Assembly (NCBI GenBank): GCA_011037195.1
Contig: JAAEAF010002763.1
Span: 104,919 to 168,918, forward strand
DNA: 64,000 nucleotides
Reading direction: 5' to 3'
Source: Triatoma infestans
Taxonomy: Eukaryota; Arthropoda; Insecta; Hemiptera; Reduviidae
The notes beneath the pieces were generated by a model, which saw only the letters and a program-made list of their open reading frames with translations, was not told the origin of the DNA and did not search any database. The first letter of the stretch is position 1. The number at the start of each line of letters is the position of its first letter. Below, one piece after another: positions 11,946 to 24,979 of the stretch. The translations under genes and the position numbers were made by a program.

Positions 11946-12797
11946 TATTTAGATATAGTCAGTGTATGAATTTTAAAGAAAATCGTTAGAAACTTTTTCG
12001 AGTAAAACTGAAAAAAAAATCATTAAAGTTGCATTTCCGGTTGGTCGATTATGCCGGAAATCTTCGGTGGTAACTGTAATTAAGTAAGAGAAACTAAATG
12101 GCTATAATAAAACTTGTACCTAAAATTTCCAAATATTAATTAGACAAAGTTCATTAACTTTCATCACAAAGTTTCTCAATGTTTCATTCACCTTGTGATT
12201 TTTTTTTTTTTTTAAACCAACAAATATAATTATCTTTTATTCTAAAAATTTTACGTAGACTTAACAGTTCTGAAATATATAAAATTATGTTTTTACGATC
12301 ACAATAATTTTTCTCATACCAGCAGTAAGAGAAAGTTTGAAAAAGAAAAAGTTTTCTGAGAAAATAGCATAACAAAAAGAAACAATTCAGAGTATTACTA
12401 TATTTAGTAAAGACACACTTCCGGAGGACTTATTTGACAAATTCAATAATGAAGGGGGTGGCGATTTTTTCATTTATTGACTTTTGCACGGTATCAACAC
12501 GTATTATATAAAATAATGAGAAAATAACGATATTAATTCACTAATCATGGTGCAGTACTCTGCTACTATTGCAGTAACAGCTAGACTAAACCCGCATTAC
12601 CTAAGTGTCTTAGTGGTTACGAACTTAGTCCAACTAGAAGGGAGCTTACCAATAGTTGTTTTTCTGTTGATATTACGTTATACCGCAACAGACCAATAAA
12701 TTGACTTGTGAGTCAGTCAAGTCTATAAGAAGAGATTATCAAAATTAACACCATATAATAACAGTTCCGTTATTCGTACAAAAGTTCTGTGTGAATA

Positions 12798-13149
12798 GTT
12801 GGTTCCACAGAGTTGGAAAGCATCAGAGATATTTTCCGTGATAGCCTGCTTCTTTTAGTGGTTTGCATCGGCCGGTTTTGGGCGTTCGCCCATCATCAGG
12901 TTTTGTCAAAACTGTGTGATAATATAGACTTGCACAGAGCAAATTTTGATCCACTTAGTGTATCAGGAGTAATTCCAAATTTGGATTTCAAATCAGAAGT
13001 AAGGAGTGTATCAACTAAATTTTCTCTATGCTAGTCTATGTTATCACACTGTTGTGACAAAAACATCCTGATAATAAGCGATGACTACAAAAAGAAGCAG
13101 GCTATCATGGAAAATATCTGTGATGCTTTCCAGCTCTGCGGACCCAACC
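12798..13149. mobile_element. Foldback element, copy 2 (paired arms)
   Basis: The left arm starts GTTGGTTCCACAGAGTTGG and the right arm ends CCAGCTCTGCGGACCCAAC, which are inverted copies. Internal landmarks (CATCAGAGATATTTTCCGTG and its complement, GTTTTGTCAAAACTGTGTGA and its complement) match the other copies. The loop is about 100 bp and unrelated to the loop of copy 1. Confidence 0.85.
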
Positions 13150-13159
13150 ACTCACAACA

Positions 13160-13625
13160 AATATAATGAACTATCACTTTTATTTGAAACATTTCTCCGG
13201 GAAAATTTATTTAAAAGGTGTTTGGGGGGAAGGGAGGGGGGAGTATTTACCATTAAAATGTTATTTCAGTTTATTATACGATTCCATTATCTATGTAATA
13301 TTGATCATAATTAAATTCTGAGTTTAAAGAAAATCTGTTGGCTGGTTTGATACGACTTCACTGAATGGATTATGTTTTTAGCAAATTTACCCAACTTTAC
13401 AGAATATGTTTCTCGAGTTATTTTGGAATTTTCTCGAAACCTCACTCTTTTTTATCCGGTGAAAAATCTGCTACGAATATAAAATACTTCCTCTTTTTTA
13501 CAGCGTTTAAAATAAAGTAAAAAATTATATGTTGGAAAAAATGCTATAAAATGAAGAAAATTTGTGAATTGGAGGCTTGAGAAATGCAACAGGAGAAAGT
13601 TGTGTAAATGTTTCACACACACACA
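13160..13625. repeat. CCGGAAGT modular repeat copy
   Basis: The segment shows TTATTTGAAACATTTCTCCG, a G-rich GGAAGGGAGGGGGGAG stretch, TTATTTCAGTTTATTATACG and a GTGTAAATGTTTCACAC end near 13600, the usual order of this repeat. Confidence 0.65.
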
Positions 13626-13731
13626 TTAAATTTGTTTCTCTTTCTAAGCGGTGTATAGAGTGGGGAGTTAGATCCTACTGACGACAAAGTTTTAATACAC
13701 TCGTAAGTAAAGGACACAATCCACGGCCGCC

Positions 13732-13734
<3 letters not shown>

Positions 13735-13778
<44 letters not shown>
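13735..13778. repeat. AG dinucleotide microsatellite
   Basis: About 20 uninterrupted AG units. Read from the other strand it produces a Ser/Leu-rich spurious ORF. Confidence 0.9.
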
Positions 13779-13779
<1 letters not shown>

Positions 13780-14139
13780 TAAGAGAACTACAAAAGGAGC
13801 GGTTCCTAAAGGGGAGAGTCATTCATATTTTTCATACGTGCACCGCCTACACAACTTTCCCCATCCCATCACAATTGTCATAAAAATACTAGAATGAGAA
13901 AATCCTCGGTAAAATATAGGAGAAGGAAGCGGCGGGAAAGACAAAAAAAACAAAAAAAAAAACAAACATATAAGGGAACCGGGGTCGAAAGACAGACAAA
14001 CAGAGAGGGCCCAGTAATGCCAACATAATACGACAGTATAGTGGGGATGACTAAATACATATATACAACAGGGTTAGCAGGTTGGCATTCTGCAAAAGGA
14101 CTTCACTCCTTCAACTTATTCGTGTATATTATAGCAACC

Positions 14140-16680
14140 ACAAAATGCACGCCTATAAGGTATGTATGATAATTTTTTTTTTTTTCATTAATTTTTAATA
14201 TTTCTAAAAAATCTTATATAATCTATTTAAACTTCGTATTGGAGAAACTTTTTTTTTTTCTTTCTTTAAATATTGACTCCGTTTAGTGTGTAATTTATAA
14301 GAACAGTAAAGCTTCAAAAAAAAAAACGAAATAATTACAGGAAATTATCGGGTCAAATTCCCTTAACCGGAAGTATGATTTCATTGTTATTTTCTCAAAA
14401 AATTTGTTTCCAATAATTTTGTTTTGTTTTTGTTTTTACTTTCTCTTAATTGTATCGTGTCAAATTTTTTATATCAACTTTTTACCGGAAATACACATTT
14501 TAAAGTGCCCCTGAGTCCGAAAAAATAGTATCAAAAATTCATATATATATTATATATGTTGAAAATTGATATTTCATTTAAATATTTTACCAAGGGACCA
14601 GACACAAACCAAGTTTTGGTCAAAATCGATCAAAAACCAAAACAACCAATTTATTCATTGGAATTTTTTTTTGAAAATGGTTCCAAATGATTTTCATTAA
14701 TCTAAATCATATCAACTATATATATATATATATATGAGAGCTACAACTTTTTATTTAAAAAAAATATCTGCCTGGAAATTATTCATTTTAGTGCGGTTTT
14801 TGGGGGAAATAATGTGATTTTACACTAAAGTGACATTTCAGTACATCATATGATCCTATCGTCTTACAGATATTTATTACAATTAAATGTATATAAAGTA
14901 AAATTTCGAGTTTGAAGAATATGCAACTTTTATTAAGCGATTTTTTTTTAATTTTTTTTTTTTGCGATTTCTCAATGAAGAAATCATCGAGTTTCTTGGA
15001 ACTTGGATTCTAGCTACACTACACAGACTTATAGCTTTTTTCAAACATTTCACTGAGTAGAAAGATTTCAGAGGGGAGGGGGTCTAAAGAGCACGGGAAA
15101 GTCATTCTTCTTGCAATGTCGTTTTTAGTACATATAATATCGAGACACTAAAAAAATTTGAGTTTTCATGTTGATGTTTTTTTCATGTGTCATTTGAGTT
15201 TTTCAATCCGAAAATACATGTTTTGGCCGTTCCCCTCAAAAGAAAATGAGAATGAGAATTTAGAGAGATGATCTGTGTGTGTGTGCGTGGCGTGTGTTGT
15301 ATTATGTGAACAAAATTATCTCAAAAATTAAACAAAACGCAGGAAGTTTAAGCTTGATATTCCGTTTAGGCACTCCCCACCACTGACAAATAATTTTAGT
15401 CAAAATCCATCAACCGGAAAGTGCAAATTTACTGAATTTTCTTCTTTTTTTTCAGTTTTTCGTGATTTGCTCGACAAACGGCTCCAACGAATTTCTTTAA
15501 ACTTCGTATACTATTTACACACATAAATACCTATCACTTTTATTTGAAGTCTTTTCCAAGAAAATTGATTTTATTGTGGGGGGAGGGGGAGTTCTGGGGG
15601 AACAGCATCATTAAGCTTTCCTCTAAAATATACCACACTTCAGTACAATGAATGGTTCTGACTATCTATTAATATACAATTGAAACATTCTTAGAATTCC
15701 AAATTTTAAAGAAAATTTGGTTAATTGCAAATGCGATTTTACAAAATAGCTTAAGTTTAAGTACTTAAGTTATTCCAAAAACGATTATAACGATCTCGTT
15801 TATTCTTAGAATACTTAACTGCATAATTAAGAAACTTATCACTCTTTATTTGAAACATTTTTCTAAACGATTTTTTTTTTTTAATGAAAAACACTTCGAG
15901 TTTCCGGGTTTAAAGAGCGTCATTTGTTTCGTAGAAGTGGCACGTTTTTAAGTCGTTCACTTTAAAAGATAGCGATCGCGATTGGATTCCATTATTGTAA
16001 CCGTTAAACGCTTCATATGGATTTATTTTATTTTTTTTTGGACAGACAGTCACTCAACTTTTCCATCGTATAATTAAATTCATAATCAGTTCCTGCACTC
16101 TCTTCCCCCCTTCAATCTTCTCTCCATCCTTGCAGAGATAAGGGAATCTTGAGAGTTGCGGTTCTTGTTCATAATCTTTGGCCATCTTTCAAAAAGTGAA
16201 ACGCGACACTTAAGTAGGCAGTGAGCGAAGTTTAATGAAAATCGTTGGAGCAATATTTTTTGATATAGTCGGGAAATACAAACAAACAAAAAAAATACAA
16301 AACATTAAAAAAAAAAAAACTCGCACTTTGGATCGACTGATCTTGACCGAAACTTTCGTATCGATTGCAATGAAAGTTTGTGCTTCTTGAGATTTATTAT
16401 CCTTTTTTTATTTATATCATGTTCAAACAGACAGTTTAATTGTTAAAAACATTGTTTCATATTCAGGGGATCTCAAAACATTGTTTTTCTGGGGTGCGGG
16501 GGAGAGAGGTACTTTTATTTTGAAAATTCGATACCAAGAAAAAAATAATCGATTCTTGTCAAAACACGTTTCATCATTATTGATATTATTCCATATTTTT
16601 AGTTTTTTGATTATCTTTTTTAAAACAAATACTCGTTTCGGCGACCTTTCAAGGGAAAAAATTTGCATTTGTTTTATTTA
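14140..16680. repeat. Long block of CCGGAAGT modular repeat units
   Basis: At least four partial units in this block share AACCGGAA(A)GTG sites (14366, 15413), the CTCAAAAATTAAACAAAACG segment, GTGTGTGTGTGCGTG tracts, and the ATTTGAA..TTTTCC..GGGGGGAGGGGG step. Units are mutually diverged, so they are old. Confidence 0.6.
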
Positions 16681-16889
16681 AATATAAAATAAAGTATGTA
16701 ATAAATCAGATGCTTTTGATTTCCATTCAATCCCCCATTATTGAATGTGAACTTATAATTTTCAACAATTAAAGTTTCACATAATGGAGGAAAGGAGAAC
16801 ATAATTAATAATAGGCCATACGATGGGAAATTGATATTTGTAATTCTAATTATTATAATTATAACATTAAAAATGAATTTTTTAAATTG

Positions 16890-18540
16890 AGAAGAGGGAT
16901 GAAACACTCACACGATTTTCACTTACTTCATTTAATATGATTATATAGAGGTGGTGGGGAAAAAGTACCAACATCTTGGCAGGTAGAGAAGTGATGATTG
17001 TAGTGTGGACCACTAGAGTGCACTAAAAACACTATGCCAACTACATATAAAACATTAACTCCACAAAAATTTACCAAGTTTAAAGGAAATCGTTATCGAG
17101 AAAATCCCCCCTCCAAACTAAAAAATCTATTCTTTAAAGTCGCACTTCCGACTAATCGAATTTCTTCAAATTTGAAGTTTTATCAATGCTTACGAATGTG
17201 TATTAATATTACGAAGATGGTAAAAACATATATTATAATGATGTGGGACTTTAGGGGAATGGATAACGCTACTGTTCCCCCGAATCCCCCCCAAAAAAAT
17301 CTAATTTTTCTCGGAAGTTTAAAGAAAATCGTTGGAGTCGTTTTCGAGAAAATTACGAAAAAGTGAAAAAAATAATAATAATAATAAAGTGGCATTTCCC
17401 AGTGGCATTTTTGTCCGAAACCTTCGTGTTCACATGTGGTATAGTATCTAAATGGAATATCAAATTTGAGCTTCATGCGATTTTTCATTTTTGAGATATT
17501 CAGTTAACACCACACACAAACACATACCTAAAAACATTTTTTTACTTACACTTACTCCAAATAAGAGGAAGTATTGTAATCATGTCAAATTTTCGATATC
17601 GAGTTTTCACCGGAAATATCCGTTTTGAGGTCCCCTAAGTCCAAAAAAGTGGTTTTTAGCAAATAGGTCTTTGTGAACAGCATAGTTCAAAAACGAAAAA
17701 CCGTAGAAAGTTGAAACTTGATATTATGTTAGGTATCACCATGGGATTTGACACTACGTTGTCTGTCAAAATTCCTCAACCGGAATCAACTTAACTTAAC
17801 CAGTTGATTTTTTTACGTTTTAGCGATTTTCTCAAAAATGGTTCCGACAATTTTCTTTAAACTTGTTATATCAACTACACATACAAACATACAAAGAGCT
17901 ACAACTTTTATTTGAAACATTACTCCGGGAAAATTCATTTAAGGGGACTTCTGGAGGGAGGGGTGGGGTTAGGTTTCCATCTAAAGTGCTATTTCAGTTT
18001 ATTAGACAATTCTGTCATCTAAACAATGTTAATTAGAATTAAATATGTTGTTGTAATTCCGAGTTTGAAAAAAATCGGATAACCAGAAGTGCGTGTATTT
18101 TAACACTTTACTAAATGATTTTTTTTTCTACTCCTTCACGATTTTCTCAAAAATGTCTTCGAGGATTTTCTTGAAACTTCTTATATAAACTAAACATACA
18201 AAGATCTACAATTTTTAAGTAAAACATTTCTCTGGGAAAACTCCTTTAAGGGCATTTTTAGGGGAGGGAGTGGGGTTATGTTTTTTCTCTAAAGTGTATC
18301 ATAGTTTGATTATAGACAATTCTATCTCCAAACAAATTAATTAGAATATAGAATGGCCAAATTCCGAGTTTCAAGGAAATTAGTAAACCGGAAGTGCGCT
18401 TCTACTGAACAGTTTTTTTTTTCAGTTTTAACGAATTTCGTTAAACTTGGTACACAAAGTATGAAATTTGTCAATTGTAATTTTGAGAACAGGAGTAAGA
18501 GAAAGTTGTGTGAGTGTTTCACACCAGATTTTCCATATTC
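16890..18540. mobile_element. Candidate TIR-bounded unit of the modular repeat
   Basis: The left end has TGAAACACTCACACGATTTTC and the right end AAGTTGTGTGAGTGTTTCACA, inverted copies of the same terminus. Between them lie the usual modules, with CCGGAAGTGCGC near 18388. There is no transposase ORF. It could be a non-autonomous DNA transposon about 1.65 kb long, or two independent fragments in opposite orientation; no clear target duplication was seen. Confidence 0.45.
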
Positions 18541-18599
18541 AGGGCCCTAAAACATGTATTTCCGGTGAAAACTCAATTTAGAAAAATCTGTCACGATCG

Positions 18600-19375
18600 C
18601 AGTACTTCCTGTTACTAAGTAAAAGAATTAGACTGTATTTTGGACATATACTGTCTCCAGTATTGTCGGACCACAGGTCGTTGGTCGATTTTGCGTATTA
18701 TGTCCAAATGTCTGGCAAAGAGGCTAGTATGCTTCCAATGTCCGTTGTTCGTTAGTTTTTCTGAAACAAGTTAATTTTTAAAGATTGTACAGGCACTCGC
18801 TTGTACAATTTCCTCTCTAAAGTGCCATTTCACTTTGTTCTACAGATTTTTTCCAACCATATAATAATATTTAAAGACAAAAAAAATATTTGGACAATTT
18901 TGTGATAAACGAAAATGTTTACGAAAATAAATTCGAACAAAGCGAAAACATTTAAGAAGATCTTTAAGTATGTTGAGAAATGTTATACATTATTGTTACT
19001 ATTAAAAATTACCTTAATATTAATTACATATTATCTTTTTCGATTGTAATAAGTTATTATAATTACTAACATTATAATAGGAAATAGATTTCCCATGTTT
19101 ACGCCCATTTAATTGTATTAGGAAGTTTTATTTGTCTTCTATTGTAGATTCTAACGGAAATTAAACAAACCAACGTAGTTTGAATTTAGAGTTCAGACGG
19201 TGAATGTGCATTTCGGCCTGGTTCGTGTCGGCTTTATATCTGTTTATTTATTTATTTGTTTATTTTAACGAAAAAGCAGAATTAGGAAAAAAAATATCGT
19301 ATTTGGTGAGTATTGAACCTTCGATCTATTTATTACTTTTTTACTTTTTCTTAATAGTAAGAAGACGTGAAGTAT
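18600..19375. other. AT-rich, no gene seen
   Basis: This stretch is unlike the surrounding repeats. No ORF or motif is supported. Confidence 0.35.
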
Positions 19376-20330
19376 GATCGTGCCAGACTTTCCAAATTTG
19401 AAATTTTATCGGAAATACAGGTTTTAGTGTCATCGGAAAAAAATCTGATGTGATGAAACACTCACACGACTTTTCTCTTGCTCTAATTAATACAATTTAA
19501 TCAAGAAATTTGATTAAAAATTGCAAAGTTACAATGTTTACTTGGGCTGCTTATAAACATGAGCAGCTCAATATCAAAAACCAATAAAGTTTAAGCAAAT
19601 TTAAATTTAAACTGTCAGAACTCCAATACTTCTCTAAAATGAATTTTTCAGAAAAATTTTTAAAATAAAAGTGATTCGTTTTTATCTAAGCAGCAAACTT
19701 TACAAGTTTAAAAAAAAATCGTAAGCGTGTGCGAGAAAATCTCCCCCCGCCCCCAAATAAAAAACATTCTAAAACGCACTTCCGGTTAACCAATTTTCTT
19801 CAAATATGGATACCATTAATGTTTCTAATGTGTATTAATATTATGCAGTTAGTAAAACCATATATTATAATGAATTGGCACTGTTCCCTCACAAACCCCA
19901 ACAAATCAAATTTGCCCAGGTTTCTGTTCACACAGACCAGACCATTCGCTCAAAACATTTTTAATTTCTCTAACTCCTAGTAAGTATTGCGATCATGCCA
20001 GATTTTCGAGAAATCGAGTTTCCACCGGAAATACATACCTGGAGATCTCCTGAGTACGAAAAGAATAGTTTTAGTTTAGCGAATGGTCTATGTATATGTG
20101 TGTGTGTATTTTTTAGTGTGTGTTAACAGAATATCTCAAAAATGAAAAGTCGCAGGAAGTTCTAACTTGAAATCCAGTTTGCCACTACCACCGCATTATA
20201 CACGAAAATTTTAGGCAAAATCAACCACCCGGAAGTACCACTTTTCAGAATGTTTTGTTCAGTTTTACTGATTTACTCGAATACGGTTCCAACCATTTTC
20301 TCTAAATTTCGTATACTATCTACACACATT
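19376..20330. repeat. CCGGAAGT modular repeat copies
   Basis: CGCACTTCCGGTTAACCAAT at about 19775 and ACCCGGAAGTACCAC at about 20226 bound two units in opposite phase. A GTGTGTGTATTTTTTAGTGTG tract and AATATCTCAAAAATGAAAAG lie between, as in other copies. Confidence 0.6.
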
Positions 20331-21847
20331 ACTATCTATTACTTTTATTTGAAACATTTTTCTGGAGTGTTATTGGCGGTCTAGCGGTCAGCTGGTTTTT
20401 AATTTAAATTTGCACAAGCTTTGTTAGTTTTGATATAGAGCGCTCCACATAAGGCCGCTCAGGTACACAAGTAAAATTGTCACTACCATTTTTATGGCCA
20501 GACCAGGTAAACATTGTAATGTTGCAATTTTAAAGAAAATTTCTAGATTAAACTGTAATAATTAAACACGAAAAAATTATACGGAAATGATTCTTCAAAA
20601 CAAAACAATGCATAGTTCTGCCAGAAAAAAAGCTTAAAATAAAAGTGACGAGCTATATATGGAGTATGCGAAGTTTCGAAAAAAAATATTTGAAGCCGTT
20701 ATGGAGAAAAACGGATGGGATGAATTAATTGGATAGCTTGCTGAAGCTAATTCAAGGCACGAGTAAAATATGTATAACTACAATAGATATAAGTAAAATA
20801 AGAGATGCCAGGATGTGCGGCTAGTGTCACTTTAAAAAGAGTTCCGGAAATGAGGACGAGGCCGAGACAGTACTGCTAAGAAGCAATGAGGCAAGGCTAA
20901 GACTCTTTCTGGATAATTACGACTGGAAAAGGTCTGCGATGCGCATCAATCTGTGTGGAAAATAGGCTCCGTATATTGGCAGGTTTCCTTGATATGGAGA
21001 TAGCTGAAGAAGCTAAGCCTAGAACAACGTGAATAGCAGCACATCTGCAGATTATATGTGGGAGATATGTGATGTTCAAAGAATGTTTTTAAGCCTGGAC
21101 ACTGTTTTGGAAGCCTGGGCTTTGGAAGTAAATTGGGAAAAGGGTGCTGTAAGGTGTATCCTACAGCCATCTCCAGGGGTGGGGAAGGGCACAGTCTTAG
21201 ACTCTGTTCACCAACTAACATTGACGCCAATGTCTAAGAAAGAGAGGCAGAGATGATTCTTTACCAGTCTCGTCTAGATTTCAGGGACTTTGATAAACAA
21301 AACTTATCATAGCTGATTGAATATGATTTCTCTAGATGTTCGTACGTGTAGGATATATAATTTTTTTTATTTCATTTGATAACCTTTAAAGATATAAAAA
21401 TATTCGCCTAGATCAGAACTGGATTCGAATACAATCAAAAAATAAATTACAATATATAAGAAATATATTTGCAGACATAAACGATGCCTAAAGATAAATA
21501 TAAATAAATAGAACATCGATATATATATATCTTGATTAATATATACATAATGCCGTCCCAAAGGTCCAATGCTGTCTCTATCTACAATGTATACAAAAGG
21601 TTGGTAACATTGATTGATGGTTTCCCTCCTACATACCATAACCTCATACTACGTAAACTTTTGCAATCAGGGCCGGTTCTAGATATTTGGACGCCCCTAT
21701 CAAGTAGATAAAAAATAATAATAATAAAAATCATAAATATAATACGAAAATAAAATTTTTATTATATAATAAAAAAATCTGATGTGAAACACTCACTTCA
21801 CTTTCTCCTACACCAATTTACATAGTTATATAGTCTGGAGTTTTTCG
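20331..21847. other. Unclassified region, no gene supported
   Basis: About 20830-21260 is more GC-balanced and may be a decayed retroelement, but its frames show no recognisable motif. The rest is AT-rich. A repeat end (GATGTGAAACACTCACTT) lies near 21782. Confidence 0.35.
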
Positions 21848-22878
21848 AACTAATCTTTCACTATGTGAACTGCCTCACACACATAACATTAAGGACAATA
21901 TAATGAATAGCAACAAACGCCAGATGAAAAAGTTTTTTAACAGAAAATTATGAATTTCTTTGCGAAATTTTTATGTGTGTTTAACATCAATTTTATTTTG
22001 TCCCACTAGTATAAACAGCCAAATACAAAAATGGCGGACTTGCACTGGGTGATTTCTACCTAATTCTCTTTTACTTTCTCTTTTAACAATGGAATGAAAA
22101 TGCTGAATTTTTTCTTTATAGCTAACATTAATCGTATAAAAATGTAAATAGTATGTTAGAAATAACTTGGATTTTTCGCATTTTTTTTTTATTAAAATAT
22201 TTTATAACACAATTTGATAATTTATAAAATACCTACGGAAAGAAAAATCAGTAAAAAAAATTCTAAACCAGAATTTACATAAAAATAAATAATAGATATA
22301 AATAATTAGCCAATCATATTGTAGAAATGAAGGTGTCAAATGTGGAGAGGTGGACAACATGATAATTCTAAATTTCTGATTGGCCTAACTTACACGCCCA
22401 CATTTGACACTTTCACTTCTACAATGTGATTGGTTAATTATTTATAGCTAAATTATTTCTATGAAAAATCTAGTTAGGGATTTTTTTACTAATTTTTCCT
22501 TCATAGGTATTTTATAAATTAATCAAATTGTCCTATAAAATTTTTTTTATGAAAAAATCAAGCCATTTTAGCAGAATATTTATTGTATAATTAATGTGAG
22601 CTATAAAGAAACAACTCAGAATTTTCATTCTGTTGTTGAAAAAGAAGGCAAAAGAAAATTTAGGTGGAACTGCAAGATTCACCGCCATTTTTTATTTTGT
22701 CGTTTATACTAATTGGGCAAAAGAAAATTGATGTTAAACACCCACAATAATTTCTCAAAGGAATTTATAATTTTCAGCTACAAAACTTTTCTTTTACCTG
22801 GAGTTTGTAGCTATTCATTATATTGTCCTTCATATTTTTTATGTATGAGGCGCAGCCCACAAAGTATTGAAAGAGTTG
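21848..22878. repeat. Long inverted repeat, arms about 480-500 bp
   Basis: The left arm (about 21848-22345) and right arm (22398 to about 22878) are inverted copies around a 52-bp loop. Matching pairs include GACAATATAATGAATAGC with GCTATTCATTATATTGTC, TGTTTAACATCAATTTT with AAAATTGATGTTAAACA, and AAATGTGG with CCACATTT at the loop. Arms are imperfect with small indels. No protein-coding capacity is seen. It resembles a large foldback or MITE; a transcript would form a very long hairpin. Confidence 0.85.
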
Positions 22879-23040
22879 TTTGTGGTTGGTTCCGCTGAGA
22901 TATTTTTCGTAATAGCCGGCTTATTTTTTGTGGTCATCGATTGGTTTCGGGCGTTCGCCCATCATCAAGATGTTTTGTCAAAACAGTGTGATAACACACA
23001 GACTTGCACAGAACAAATTCAGTTTATACACTATTGAAAG
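22874..23040 (+). mobile_element. Foldback element, copy 3 (single arm)
   Basis: The arm runs GTTGGTTCCGCTGAGATA, GATTGGTTTCGGGCGTTCGC, TTTTGTCAAAACAGTGTGAT, ACTTGCACAGAACAAATTC. No inverted partner was found nearby, so the second arm is lost. It abuts the long inverted repeat. Confidence 0.75.
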
Positions 23041-23269
23041 AGTATCTATTATAAAGATTCAATCAAAATTTAGTTTCTTGTAACAACTTTAAAAAAAATA
23101 ATCGAAATGATTATTAGTGCAATGAATAGAAAGTAGAAGGGTTTTATATTAGAAATCGAAAATGTAGAGACACTAAAAAAAGAAACAAAATGTGGAAAGT
23201 AAAGAAACAAATTATAAAATAAAAATTAAATTGAATGGACTTAAAACTACTTTAAGTAAACATAAAATT

Positions 23270-23610
23270 AACTGGAGAAACTAAGCTCGATAAAATGACT
23301 TTTTTGTAGGAAACCATACGCTCTCCCCCCCTCCCCCACTCAAAACTTCTTTAAATGAACTTTCTCAGAGAAAAATTTACAAACAAAAGTGATAGGTCTC
23401 TGTATTCATAGTTAGTGTACGAAATTTAACGATATCCGACGGAGTTTTTATGTTAAAAACGCAGAAAAAAAACTGTTCAGTAAAAACCTACTTCCGGTCA
23501 ACCAATTTTCTTCAAACTCGGAATTTTGGCAACATACTTAATTCTAATTAATATTATTTAGATGATAGTATTAATTTCTTTTAATCACTCATACATTTCG
23601 TATAAATTAA
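23270..23610. repeat. CCGGAAGT modular repeat copy
   Basis: It has CTACTTCCGGTCAACCAATT near 23488, followed by TTCTTCAAACTCGGAATTTT and TTAATTCTAATTAATATTAT, the best-conserved module order. Confidence 0.7.
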
Positions 23611-24337
23611 ATCGTAACGATTTTATATCGTTCAACTCAGCCGGGACTGTCTAGTATCACTTCATAAAGGTTTTAAATTATATATTTCACTAAAGTATCA
23701 GTTCAGAGACCCTTTAAGTTTCTCATTTATTTTTTATCTTTCTTGTCGCTTTTTTTTTTTTTATATTGAGCTCCAGATAATCTATTTGGTTTTCTATCTA
23801 CCATTTCGATTTCACTGTGATGAAGTTGTCTAAAATAAGAAAATTAAATAATAAGAATGAAAATTGAAAACTTACACTTAACTTGGACACTCCTTACTTC
23901 TTACCTAAATTTTTTTTAATAATAATTTAGCCAAGAAATCTAAACAAAAACACTATCGCAATCGCATCCAAGCATAGACCTACATATTTACTTGGCAATA
24001 TTCTATATAGAGGGCGCACGCGCAGTGTCGCACAAATTTGAACTATCTTAAAAATAATTTTAAAATTTTGTGGTCGGCTATAAAATATAATTATCCCTTA
24101 ATATAACAATAACTGAAGTCTTCAAATACAAAATAGGTATGATGAAAAATTTGGAAAACTTAAGGAAATATAATTTAAGGTTTTAGTAATACAGTGCAAA
24201 ATATTACTTAGTCTGAATAAAAAGCAGGGCATGATTTCGGCCACACATTTGCACCACCACATCTTGCACATACGAAGAACCCTGTTTGCAATGATTCCAT
24301 AATATTCCGCATAAGTATGGCAATCAATTTCAAATAT
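23611..24337. other. AT-rich region upstream of exon A, no gene seen
   Basis: No coding or regulatory motif is recognised. It includes a T-run near 23750. A core promoter for the downstream gene is not evident. Confidence 0.35.
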
Positions 24338-24349
24338 AATATTTAAGTT

Positions 24350-24781
24350 AAACCTACAAACTTTCGTACCATTCAGACATTCCAATCCAAGCTACTTCGA
24401 CAGATAGTTGATGCTCCTTTCTACGTCTCAAACCTTACGCTCCATAATGACCTCAACATCCGTTTCGAACAACAACTTGCCAAGACAAAATATCATAAAC
24501 TGGGTACTACTCTCGCCTTTTGCTCCAATCCCTTTATAAAATCTCTAGCCTCCACTACCATCCCTGACAATCCACCTCGCCGTTTGAATCGCCATTGGCC
24601 CCGAGATTTCCTTCGGGACTGATCAGTGCTACTGGTATCCCGTAGAAAGTGCGACCGCTGGGTAGTTTCTCTCCTCCTGCCTTCGTCACAGCCTACAGTT
24701 ACATTATTCAACATCCTATTTACTCATTGAATATACTCGTATGTAATACAGATTGTAAATTTCTAAATAAACAACAACAAA
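24350..24781 (+). mobile_element. 5'-truncated Jockey-like LINE, 432 bp
   Basis: An exact 12-bp duplication AATATTTAAGTT flanks it at 24338-24349 and 24782-24793. The plus strand encodes LLRQIVDAPFYVSNLTLHND, then PPRRLNRHWPRDFLRD and a stop: the C-terminal tail of a Jockey-type reverse transcriptase (NxTLHxDLxI ... PPRRLxRxxPRDL). It ends in an A-rich tail. It lies about 90 bp upstream of coding exon A. Confidence 0.88.
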
Positions 24782-24879
24782 AATATTTAAGTTCGGCTAT
24801 AATTCGTTTAGTAAATACTTTTTTTTTTAAATTATAATTCATTACTTAATTACAATTAATTGTTTTATTTTATTAACAG

Positions 24880-24979
24880 GGAATGTTTGTATTGGCAATA
24901 CTGGTTGCCCTAAGTTTAGCCGATGAAGGGCCCAAGAAACCAGCCGATGGAGATCTTAAAACTGATTCATCTAACAGAT
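24880..24979 (+). CDS. Coding exon A: signal peptide and Lys/Asp-rich linker
   Basis: The acceptor TTATTAACAG sits just before the exon and the donor GTAAGTTT follows it. The reading frame gives G-MFVLAILVALSLA then DEGPKKPADGDLKTDSSNR, ending with a phase-1 split Tyr codon (T + AC). The codon before the Met is also open, so the Met could be internal, with the true start in an unseen upstream exon; cuticle-protein genes often interrupt the signal peptide in this way. A Jockey-like insertion ends about 90 bp upstream, inside the presumed preceding intron. Confidence 0.8.

Noticed and set aside
13613..13822. Ser/Leu-repeat ORF on the minus strand
   Set aside because: Produced by the AG microsatellite.
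13893..13910. ATGAGAAAATCCTCG before GTAAAA as the first coding exon
   Set aside because: Phase and signal-peptide logic fit, but the donor is weak and such matches are expected by chance in 20 kb. Kept only as a hint in the findings.
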